Shown piece after piece: positions 53,094-62,488 of a stretch of DNA of 64,000 nucleotides (positions are counted from its first letter, which is position 1; every line of letters starts with the position of its first letter). The DNA comes from Agrobacterium larrymoorei (GTDB taxonomy: Bacteria; Pseudomonadota; Alphaproteobacteria; Rhizobiales; Rhizobiaceae). The stretch lies in NCBI RefSeq assembly GCF_013322225.1, contig NZ_JAAMFB010000016.1, forward strand, positions 1-64,000, given 5' to 3'. Both the position numbers and the translations under genes were made by a program. A model generated the notes under the pieces. That model searched no databases. It worked only from the letters and a program-made list of their open reading frames with translations, and was not told the origin of the DNA.

Positions 53094-54235
53094 TGGCGTG
53101 CGACCTCCGGTGCTTTCGGTTCATTACCAATCCGCACCGTGCCGCCCTCGCGTACGCGTTGCAAGCCTTCCGTCACAAGCAGATCCCCCTCACCCAGCCC
53201 GGCCTTTACAAGCACGGAATCCGGGTTGCGCTGCACCACCTGTACGCGGACTTTAGATGATTTATTATCCGTGACGCGCCACACGTAGGAGCCCTCGGCA
53301 TCCCACTGCACGGCGAGCGGGTCGACCGAAGGATAATTTTCGCCCTCGAAGCGCATGGTGACGCCAAATGACATGCCGGCGCGCAGCGTATCCTGCGCAT
53401 TGTCGAATACGGCGCGAACCCTGATCGTCCGGCTTGCCTCATCGACGCGATTATCGACCGCTTCAACCTCACCCTTGAAAGTCTCCCCGGGACGCGAAAT
53501 GGACGTCGCTTCCACCGGCATTCCAACCTTGATGGCAGTGGTGAACCGTTCAGGCGCCCAGAAGTTGACCAATATTTTCGAGCGATCATCGAGGCTTACG
53601 ATACTGGACTGCGTTGTTGCGTTGTCCCCGATATTGACCGCCACGATACCCGCGATCCCGTTGATGGGAGCAACGATGTTGCGACGCGTAAGATTGAGTT
53701 CGGAAGTTCTGAGCGCCAGTTTTGCCGCCTCTTCCGCGATCTGCGCGTCCAGAACATCCAGTCGCGCAACGGATTGCAGGTTCTTGTAGGAGCTGGATTT
53801 GTCGATTGCGCTCTTCAGCGCAACCTGCGCCTTTTCCCGCTCGATAACCTGTTCGTCATCATCGAGCCGCGCCAGAACATCGCCTTTCTTGACCCTCTGG
53901 CCGGAGGAAATGAGAATTTCGGAGATAAGACCTGAAGCCTGTGGGGTGACGACAACGGACTGGATCGCTTCCCCGTTGCCGATGGCGCTCACGCGGTCGT
54001 TCACGGTGCCAGTCTTCACAGGTGCAGTTATCACCAGCGTCGCATTATTTCGGCCACCACCCTGTCCACCAGCACGCGCTGGAGAGCCAGATGCAGATTG
54101 CGGAGCAGGCTTTTCAGCGTTGACGAGACCTGCTTTGGCCAACATGTCCTTAGCCGTGGACGAGTTATACGCCCAAAGACAGAAACCAGCGCCGACAACA
54201 GCAAGACTGACACCAACCTGCTTCCAAACCCGCAT
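53090..54235 (-). CDS. RND periplasmic adaptor (membrane-fusion) protein
   Basis: A 381-residue adaptor of the AcrA/MexH type that bridges pump and outer-membrane channel. An N-terminal membrane anchor (VGVSLAVVGAGFCLWAY, ~residues 7-24) is followed by a Gly-rich linker. The lipoyl half (SGLISEILISSGQRVKKGDVLARLDDD) and a short alpha-helical hairpin follow, then the second lipoyl half (RRNIVAPINGIAGIVAVNIGDNA) and a beta-barrel domain. Cysteine 19 lies within the hydrophobic segment but lacks a clear lipobox. First gene of the two-gene pump operon; no dedicated regulator gene is adjacent. Confidence 0.92.
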   Translation of the reverse strand: MRVWKQVGVSLAVVGAGFCLWAYNSSTAKDMLAKAGLVNAEKPAPQSASGSPARAGGQGGGRNNATLVITAPVKTGTVNDRVSAIGNGEAIQSVVVTPQASGLISEILISSGQRVKKGDVLARLDDDEQVIEREKAQVALKSAIDKSSSYKNLQSVARLDVLDAQIAEEAAKLALRTSELNLTRRNIVAPINGIAGIVAVNIGDNATTQSSIVSLDDRSKILVNFWAPERFTTAIKVGMPVEATSISRPGETFKGEVEAVDNRVDEASRTIRVRAVFDNAQDTLRAGMSFGVTMRFEGENYPSVDPLAVQWDAEGSYVWRVTDNKSSKVRVQVVQRNPDSVLVKAGLGEGDLLVTEGLQRVREGGTVRIGNEPKAPEVARQ

Positions 54236-54518
54236 GCAATTCTCCGTATGATCTTTCCGTACCTACGCCACGGCTTTCGCACAGGCAGCCGGATGATTTG
54301 CGGCAGTATCTTTGCTCGTGCTTAACAACGCAACGCAAGATTCCGTTTCTTAACGAATTGTAATTCAGGCTGCTTTGTATCGCAGTGAACGGAAATCGGA
54401 CCGGTTTAAAGTATTTCCGGTTGCGTTATCATGATAAACGACCCTCTTGCCAAGAAAGACGTGAGCCTACGGCCGGTACGGTCTTCAAGCATGATACAGT
54501 CCATCGGAGGGAAAATCG
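54236..54518. promoter_or_regulatory. Divergent control region of efflux pump and AhpD-like gene
   Basis: About 280 bases with an A+T-rich stretch (54325-54375) and a perfect palindrome TTATCATGATAA at 54426-54437. Both promoters must lie here. The palindrome is a possible operator; the protein is unknown. Confidence 0.4.
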
Positions 54519-54929
54519 ATGACCACCGTCTCCAAGCACCAGAATCCGGAAGCCGATCCACGCGTCAAAGCAGTGTTCGACGATATCCGCAGTACGCGGA
54601 AATCCGATTCCATCAACAACATGTGGCTTTATCTCGCATTTGACCCCGATCTACTGGAAAAGACGTGGGGAGAAGTGAAAGCCGTGATGGCCACGCCATC
54701 CGCGCTCGATCCGCTCGTGAAAGAAATGCTCTACATCGCGGTGTCGGTCACCAACGGGTGTTCATACTGCGCCCATTCTCACACAGCCGCCGCAAAGGCA
54801 AAAGGGATGACGAGCGAACAGCATGCCGATCTGATGCGGGTCATTTCGCTTGCGGCAAAGACCAACCAGCTCGCAACAGCACTCCAGCTTCCGGTCGATG
54901 CCGCTTTCGATACGGATCGTGGAGCCTGA
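54519..54929 (+). CDS. AhpD/carboxymuconolactone-decarboxylase-like protein
   Basis: A 136-residue AhpD-like protein. The peroxidase-reductase motif is EMLYIAVSVTNGCSYCAHSHTAAA near residues 70-93, with the redox pair C-x-x-C and the downstream histidine. Proteins of this family reduce peroxides or act as thiol-disulfide partners, or catalyse decarboxylation in the original CMD group; the exact role here is unknown. A GGAGGG site precedes the ATG. It stands alone, upstream of the UvrD/PcrA helicase gene by about 100 bases. Confidence 0.88.
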   Translation: MTTVSKHQNPEADPRVKAVFDDIRSTRKSDSINNMWLYLAFDPDLLEKTWGEVKAVMATPSALDPLVKEMLYIAVSVTNGCSYCAHSHTAAAKAKGMTSEQHADLMRVISLAAKTNQLATALQLPVDAAFDTDRGA

Positions 54930-55029
54930 AAGGAAAAATGCCTTGGAATAGGCGCTTTGCCAATTGATATGGGAATAAAAGAAGAACGAACTTCTAGCGT
55001 TTATATCCCGAATCACTACATTGGGCCAC

Positions 55030-57498
<2,469 letters not shown>

Positions 57499-57507
57499 GC
57501 GGTCACG

Positions 57508-57633
57508 TCAGGGATTTGTTTCGCCTGGCGTGAAGCCGACCAAGTAAATCAGCGCAACGATAACTGCGAGGGTAAAGATCGTTATGACGAAAAGGGTCAT
57601 GCGGTTGAGTGGTTTGCGTGTTGTTTTTTTCAT
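57508..57633 (-). CDS. 41-residue single-membrane-helix peptide
   Basis: On the minus strand a 41-codon frame begins MKKTTRKPLNRMTLFVIT and continues with a hydrophobic segment of about 20 residues (FVITIFTLAVIVALIYLVGF) ending in a short polar tail. The basic start, single helix and tail have the look of a real small membrane protein. No good ribosome site precedes the ATG; an in-frame ATG at codon 12 is an alternative. It is convergent with uvrD, 9 bases past its stop. I know no function or close family. Confidence 0.5.
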   Translation of the reverse strand: MKKTTRKPLNRMTLFVITIFTLAVIVALIYLVGFTPGETNP

Positions 57634-57791
57634 GTCGCAGAAACATGCAGCTGGCCGATTTGTTCCGGTAAAATCGTACCGCGTCTTGAAAGCATGAATG
57701 CTTCCATCAACCTAATTCGTTTTTAATTCCTACATATAGCGGCTAAAGCTGAATCACTTCCTCAAGCTTTGGCTTTCGAAAAGACACCTAC

Positions 57792-58265
57792 ATGACCCCT
57801 GCCCGCGCTCAACCACTTCACCTCGTTGCTGCTTTTGCCAGCGGATGCCTTTTGACCTTGATGGTGCATTTTAATGGAATGCTCGCACGTTATGGCAATG
57901 CGCTGTTTTCCTCCTGGACGGCGCATGGCACCGGCACCGTCGCAGCCCTAATCTATCTCGCTGTCCTCTATCGAAAGCCCGATGGCGGCATACCTGCAAA
58001 GCCAAAAGCGCCACTCTGGGCTTACTTCGGCGGCGTCGTGGGTGCGGCAATTGTCATGCTCACCTCGACCGCGGTGAACTCGCCGCTGGCGCTTTCCGGC
58101 ACCATCGCGCTCGGCTTGGCCGGACAGGTGATCTTCAGTCTCGCGGCGGACTTCTGGGGGCTATTCGGCCTGCCGAAAAGACGACCGGAAGCACGCGATC
58201 TCTGCGCCATTGCGCTCATTCTCGGCGGCAGCGCGCTGATCATCCTGGTTGGGAGATCGGCATGA
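57792..58265 (+). CDS. DMT transporter half, YdcZ/DUF606 type, first of pair
   Basis: A 157-residue membrane protein with about five hydrophobic segments resembling the YdcZ/DUF606 branch of the drug/metabolite transporters, for example FASGCLLTLMVHFNGMLARYGNALFSSWTAHGTGT and GLAGQVIFSLAADFWGLFG. It is followed by a homologous gene whose ATG overlaps its stop (ATGA at 58262-58265). Paired half-size DMT proteins typically form heterodimers of opposite orientation; substrate unknown. Confidence 0.83.
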   Translation: MTPARAQPLHLVAAFASGCLLTLMVHFNGMLARYGNALFSSWTAHGTGTVAALIYLAVLYRKPDGGIPAKPKAPLWAYFGGVVGAAIVMLTSTAVNSPLALSGTIALGLAGQVIFSLAADFWGLFGLPKRRPEARDLCAIALILGGSALIILVGRSA

Positions 58266-58684
58266 TCATCTTCATAGCCATGGCTTTTGCGGGTGGCATA
58301 TTCGTGTCGCTCAGCCGCCAGATCAACGGTCGCCTCAGCCTATCCAACTCACCGTTGATTGCGTCCTTCTGGAACCACATCGTCGGCTTCGTTGCACTGA
58401 CCCTGCTCGGCCTGATCATTGGCGATCTTCTGCCCCCAGGTGCCGCCGATGCCCCATGGTATGCCTTCATAGGCGGCCCGATCGGCGTTGTCTTCATCGC
58501 GTCGGGCAGCTGGCTCATCCCGCGCATCGGCGCGGTCAACACCGCACTTCTGGTCATCAGCGGCCAGATGGTATCAGGCGTGTTGATGGATTTCTTCAGC
58601 GATCAGCCGCCAAAAATCTGGGCGACCGCGCTCGGCGTGATGATGATATTGGGCGGCATGGCGCTCACCCAGCGACGCAAATAA
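58262..58684 (+). CDS. DMT transporter half, YdcZ/DUF606 type, second of pair
   Basis: A 140-residue partner of the preceding gene with the same family features (FAGGIFVSLSRQINGRLSLSNSPLIASFWNHIVGF near the start and LVISGQMVSGVLMDFF near residue 100). Its start overlaps the first gene's stop, so synthesis is coupled one to one, as expected for a heterodimer. It ends just before the convergent DUF2778 gene. Confidence 0.85.
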   Translation: MIIFIAMAFAGGIFVSLSRQINGRLSLSNSPLIASFWNHIVGFVALTLLGLIIGDLLPPGAADAPWYAFIGGPIGVVFIASGSWLIPRIGAVNTALLVISGQMVSGVLMDFFSDQPPKIWATALGVMMILGGMALTQRRK

Positions 58685-59959
58685 TCAGGAATCCGTTCCG
58701 TTTTTCGCAAACATGCCAAACAGCGTCTTGCCACCCTTCGATCCACTACTGGCCGACATTGATGGGCGGCCGGAGAGCTTCGGAACGACAACGATACGCT
58801 TGACTTCGCCGCGTTTGAAGGCTGCGAGGAATTTCGTGTAATCCTTGAACACCACGCAGCCGTTGGATTCGCCGCGCTTGGCCAGCATGTAGGTGTGGGC
58901 AAGCAAGCCGTTGCGACCATGCGGATTGACGCCGTCTTCGGGTGTCAGGCGAATGGCCTCGACGCCGTGGAACAGCGATTCACGCATCGTCAACCGGTAG
59001 CTGGATGGCGGTGTCGCGCCGCGCATCTTCACATGTACGAAGTCCGGGTTGTCACGCATCTTGCCAATGCCCGAATGGGCCTCGAGCTTTTCACCGCTTG
59101 GAAGATGCACGACGCCAGCCGAAATATCGTAGATGGCAGTGCCGTTACCACGATCAGGCCAGGGAACGGCATTCATCTTTGTTTCGCGCATCGGGTTGTC
59201 AGGTCGGGCAAATGCCACCATCGAACTCGTTGCCGGTTGCTGCACGGGCTGGCGCGCAGGCGCCGAAGCGATAGCGGGATCCGCAAGCTGCTTTTCGGCA
59301 GGCGAAGGAGTGGCCGGACGGGGCGTCGGCTCAACCTCGACCGCTCTGGCGATCTCGGGTCGGAAGCTCGGCAGAGGAACGGTTTCCGGAAGCAGATCTA
59401 TCGTGTCGTCAGCCGTGGCCTGCGGCTTGCCCAGCGCAACTTCGAAAGCAGGATGCTCCCGCGCCTGCGTTTCCAGCATCGCGGTCTCGGTGTTCTTGCC
59501 AAGGGCCGAATCGACGATGGCTGACGGGCGTAGTGCCGCAAGCGCCTTTACGGTTGCCTGCCCCTCAGCGTCCATGGCCGCAGAAGCCCCGAAACGGGCA
59601 GCGAACATATTTGCGTTGAGGTGATGCTCCGCCGCGACACGCGTCATTTTCTGATGTTCATGGGTCGTGCTGGAAAGGCGCGAGAATTTGCGAATGTGCA
59701 GGCTGTGTTCCGCAGCATCGAGCGTAGCCGGTGCGATTGCATCGGCCCGAGTCATCAGCATCTTGTCGAAATGCTCGGTCCCACGGGACGCTTGCGCCAT
59801 TCCGTGCATCGATACGAACGCAGTCACCGCACAGACGCCAGCGAAAACGCCGCCGCCCAGCAATGCGGACATCCCGCGCAAGGAAATGCCACGTCGCTTG
59901 GTGGCAGAAGACGCAGCGCGAGAGCGCACGCCGTTATAGGTCACGACTGATGACGCCAT
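58685..59959 (-). CDS. DUF2778 (Tlde1-like L,D-transpeptidase fold) membrane-anchored protein
   Basis: A 424-residue protein with a cytoplasmic start, one membrane helix near residues 30-52, a ~210-residue Ala/Pro-rich linker and a C-terminal DUF2778 domain (~265-395). The domain has AIYDISAGVVHLPSGEKLEAHSG, then HVKMRGATPPSSYRLTMRESL and the catalytic-type AHTYMLAKRGESNGCVVFKDY, with the S-N-G-C cysteine. DUF2778 is the fold of the type VI effector Tlde1, a peptidoglycan L,D-transpeptidase. No secretion genes are here, so a housekeeping peptidoglycan role in the periplasm is more likely; this is inference. Confidence 0.8.
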   Translation of the reverse strand: MASSVVTYNGVRSRAASSATKRRGISLRGMSALLGGGVFAGVCAVTAFVSMHGMAQASRGTEHFDKMLMTRADAIAPATLDAAEHSLHIRKFSRLSSTTHEHQKMTRVAAEHHLNANMFAARFGASAAMDAEGQATVKALAALRPSAIVDSALGKNTETAMLETQAREHPAFEVALGKPQATADDTIDLLPETVPLPSFRPEIARAVEVEPTPRPATPSPAEKQLADPAIASAPARQPVQQPATSSMVAFARPDNPMRETKMNAVPWPDRGNGTAIYDISAGVVHLPSGEKLEAHSGIGKMRDNPDFVHVKMRGATPPSSYRLTMRESLFHGVEAIRLTPEDGVNPHGRNGLLAHTYMLAKRGESNGCVVFKDYTKFLAAFKRGEVKRIVVVPKLSGRPSMSASSGSKGGKTLFGMFAKNGTDS

Positions 59960-60347
59960 GATACTCGTTACTCGAACCGTTTACGCAAAATCGGCCAGAG
60001 GCCGATGGCTTGATGTAGGCTTCGAATATCGGGTGCACGAAGCACCCCTTTCAAAGCGGACAGGTTCGAAGCATGCCGAATTATGGTAACCAAAGTCTTT
60101 ACGAGTCCCCTGAAAACGCTGTCCCAAAAGCGTAGGCCAATTTCGATGCAGGTAAGAATCGGTATTTTCGTAATCATATTACGAAAATCAGGCAGAGGGG
60201 AAGGCTCCGGCGGCGGCTCTCATCTCGTGAGTCTGGACGGTTTCCTCTCCTCGGATCGTCCCACTATCTGCCGAGTTTGCCAAAAATGGGGCGACAAGCT
60301 GCCGCTTCCTTATTAAGCTGCACCGCGATCAACCGGGAATGAGAGAC
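59960..60347. other. Divergent control region upstream of pncA
   Basis: About 390 bases between the minus-strand DUF2778 gene and pncA. Apart from the palindrome at 60164-60188 I see no gene or RNA. Short open frames lack ribosome sites or family similarity. Confidence 0.4.
60164..60188. promoter_or_regulatory. Perfect 11-3-11 palindrome, probable operator
   Basis: ATTTTCGTAAT and ATTACGAAAAT face each other around CAT. The symmetry is perfect over 22 positions. It lies 160 bases before the pncA start and 205 bases before the DUF2778 start on the other strand. It could be bound by a dimeric regulator controlling either gene or both. Confidence 0.6.
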
Positions 60348-60974
60348 ATGAAAGCGCTGCTGTTGATTGATATCCAGAACGGTTTCTGCCCCGGCGGCAA
60401 CCTTGCTGTTACCGATGGTGACAAGATCGTGCCGATCGCCAATGCGCTGATTGAGAATGGCGGATACGACCTGATCGTGGCCTCGCAGGACTGGCATCCC
60501 GCCAACCACGGCAGCTTTGCCTCGCAGCATCCGGGCAAAAAGCCCTTCGACATGGGCGAACTTTCCGGCAAACCGCAGGTCATGTGGCCAGATCATTGCG
60601 TGCAGGAAACGCCGGATGCGGAGTTCCATCCCGACCTCAACACCGACGCTTTCGACTATGTGCAGCAAAAGGGCGAAAACCCCGCCGTAGACAGCTATTC
60701 TGCCTTTCGTGACAACGACCAAAACGCGACGACGGGCCTTTCCGACTATCTTGAACGTCAGGGCGTCAAATCGCTCGATATTTGCGGTCTCGCTACCGAA
60801 TATTGTGTCAGCTTTTCGGTCATGGACGCGCTGGAAATGCTGCCGGACGTCAAGGTCCGCTTCATCGAGGACGCAAGCCGCGGCATCGACCCCGAAGGCA
60901 TCAAGGCCGCGATTGCCGGAATGCGCGCAGGAGGCGTTGTCATCGTCAACAGCAGCGACATTCTGAAAGACTGA
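60348..60974 (+). CDS. pncA: Nicotinamidase
   Basis: A 208-residue nicotinamidase converting nicotinamide to nicotinate in NAD salvage (it also hydrolyses pyrazinamide). The catalytic Asp is in LLIDIQNGFCPGG, Lys in the VDSYSAF region neighbourhood and Cys in ATEYCVSFSVMDAL; the metal-binding DWHPANHGSF segment is near residue 49. I chose the second ATG (60348), with GAGAG upstream; one three codons earlier is possible. A perfect palindrome lies 160 bases upstream. Its stop abuts the convergent DUF2164 stop. Confidence 0.95.
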   Translation: MKALLLIDIQNGFCPGGNLAVTDGDKIVPIANALIENGGYDLIVASQDWHPANHGSFASQHPGKKPFDMGELSGKPQVMWPDHCVQETPDAEFHPDLNTDAFDYVQQKGENPAVDSYSAFRDNDQNATTGLSDYLERQGVKSLDICGLATEYCVSFSVMDALEMLPDVKVRFIEDASRGIDPEGIKAAIAGMRAGGVVIVNSSDILKD

Positions 60975-61223
60975 TTATCGACCTTTCAATGGTTGTTCCA
61001 ACACATCTATATCGCCCGCCGCATCGTCGAGCCTGCGCAAAACGGCAGCATGCGCGTCCCTCAAACCCTTGTTGTAGAAAGCTGGGCCAACCACGTCGGC
61101 GAGATGATCGAGCAGCATTTCAGACTGAAGCCCGCTGATCTCGACATCCAGTTCATTCACGAGAAACGATTGGACGGCTGAAATGAAATCGGCCTTTTGC
61201 TGTTTATCGAGCTTCAAATCCAC
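60975..61223 (-). CDS. DUF2164 family protein
   Basis: An 82-residue helical cytosolic protein of the DUF2164 family: LKLDKQQKADFISAVQSFLVNELDVEISGLQSEMLLDHLADVVGPAFYNKGLRDA matches its conserved core. I chose the GTG at 61221-61223 because GGAG lies eight bases upstream. Function unknown. Its stop codon directly abuts the pncA stop (no spacer). Confidence 0.82.
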   Translation of the reverse strand: MDLKLDKQQKADFISAVQSFLVNELDVEISGLQSEMLLDHLADVVGPAFYNKGLRDAHAAVLRRLDDAAGDIDVLEQPLKGR

Positions 61224-61398
61224 GCAGATGCTCCTGTAACAAATGAAAGGGTAGACCAAGCTTCAAAGAAATCAATCTATGCCATTCCTTAAATTCGTTT
61301 GTGCAAGGTTGGTCAAAGCGTTAGAGCCCTCATTATCCAATCCACGCGCTCTGGCAGCGCCAGAAAGACAATTTCTCCGGCACAGGACCGGTCCACCC

Positions 61399-62112
61399 AT
61401 GGCCCATACCACCTTCAAGTCCGGCGTCCGGCTGGGACTGCCCGTAGCCCTTGCGGTCTTGCCCTTCGGCGCGCTCTTCGGTGCCATCGCCATAGATAAT
61501 GGCCTCAGCATGTTCGAAGCCACGTTGATGAGCGGCATTATCTATGCGGGCGCAAGCCAGCTCGTCGGTATAGAATTGTTCAGCCAAAATCTGCCCGCAT
61601 GGCTGGTCGTGCTGTCCATCTTCGCCGTCAATTTCCGCCACATACTCTACTCTGCCGCCATGGTCCGAATCGTGCCGGAATGGTCCCTCGCCAGAAAGGC
61701 ATTCGGCTTCTTCTTTCTGGTCGACCCTCAATTTGCTGAATCCGTGCGCCTGAAGGAGACGGATGGAAGGGTCAGCTTCGCCTGCTACATGGGTTATGCC
61801 TTCATCGTTTACCTGCTGTGGATGCTTTCGACCGTACTCGGGGCCTCGCTCGGCAATCTTGTCGGAGATCCCAAGGCACTCGGCTTTGACGTGCTGCTGC
61901 CCGTTTATTTCATGGGTATGGTGCTGGGCTTCCGCAAGCGAAGCAATTTCTATCCCGTGATGCTGGCAAGCGCGATTGGCGCCATCGTCGCCTTCCACGT
62001 CGTAGGCTCGCCCTGGCATGTCAGCCTCGGCGCCATAACCGGCATTCTCGTCGCGGTCATCTTTCCCCCTTCCCAGACGGAAAAATCTCTGGCTGACGAG
62101 GAGATTGCCTGA
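61399..62112 (+). CDS. azlC: AzlC family permease
   Basis: A 237-residue membrane protein of the AzlC family, the large subunit of a branched-chain amino acid (azaleucine) exporter. Conserved parts are GVRLGLPVALAVLPFGALFGAIA, SGIIYAGASQLVGIELF near residue 50, NFRHILYSAAM near 83 and DPQFAESVRL near 111. I chose the ATG at 61399, which starts the family match; a longer frame from 61279 does not fit. Its stop overlaps the azlD start by one base. The exporter role fits the ilv genes elsewhere in the window but the link is inferred. Confidence 0.9.
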   Translation: MAHTTFKSGVRLGLPVALAVLPFGALFGAIAIDNGLSMFEATLMSGIIYAGASQLVGIELFSQNLPAWLVVLSIFAVNFRHILYSAAMVRIVPEWSLARKAFGFFFLVDPQFAESVRLKETDGRVSFACYMGYAFIVYLLWMLSTVLGASLGNLVGDPKALGFDVLLPVYFMGMVLGFRKRSNFYPVMLASAIGAIVAFHVVGSPWHVSLGAITGILVAVIFPPSQTEKSLADEEIA

Positions 62113-62426
62113 TGAACGAGCTTTTCGACGTCCAAACACTTATCATCATCTTCGCTGGCGCAGTCGCAACATATATCACCCGCGTCGGCGGTTACGTGCT
62201 GATGACCCGGATGAAAACAATTCCTCCCCGCATGGAAGCAGGGCTGAACGCCGTTCCCGTCGCCGTGCTAACGACCCTCGTCGCCCCCGCTTTTTTCGAA
62301 GGCGGCTATGAGGTCAAACTCGGCATGATCGTTGCCCTCATCGTCGGCCTGCGATTCCCCGGCCTGACCATGCTTGCAGCAGGCTGGGGACTGGTGGTGG
62401 CGATGCGGTACTTTTCGCTGGCTTGA
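62112..62426 (+). CDS. azlD: AzlD family small subunit
   Basis: A 104-residue membrane protein of the AzlD family, the small partner of AzlC, with about four hydrophobic segments, including IIFAGAVATYITRVGGYVLM and PRMEAGLNAVPVAVLTTLVAP. It starts in the TGATG overlap with azlC and so is coupled to it. It is convergent with the aminopeptidase P gene. Confidence 0.9.
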   Translation: MNELFDVQTLIIIFAGAVATYITRVGGYVLMTRMKTIPPRMEAGLNAVPVAVLTTLVAPAFFEGGYEVKLGMIVALIVGLRFPGLTMLAAGWGLVVAMRYFSLA

Positions 62427-62488
62427 GGTCGAGTCAGTGCCGTCAGCCTCGGACTCGACCCAAAGATGACGGCGGAGACAGAAAACTC

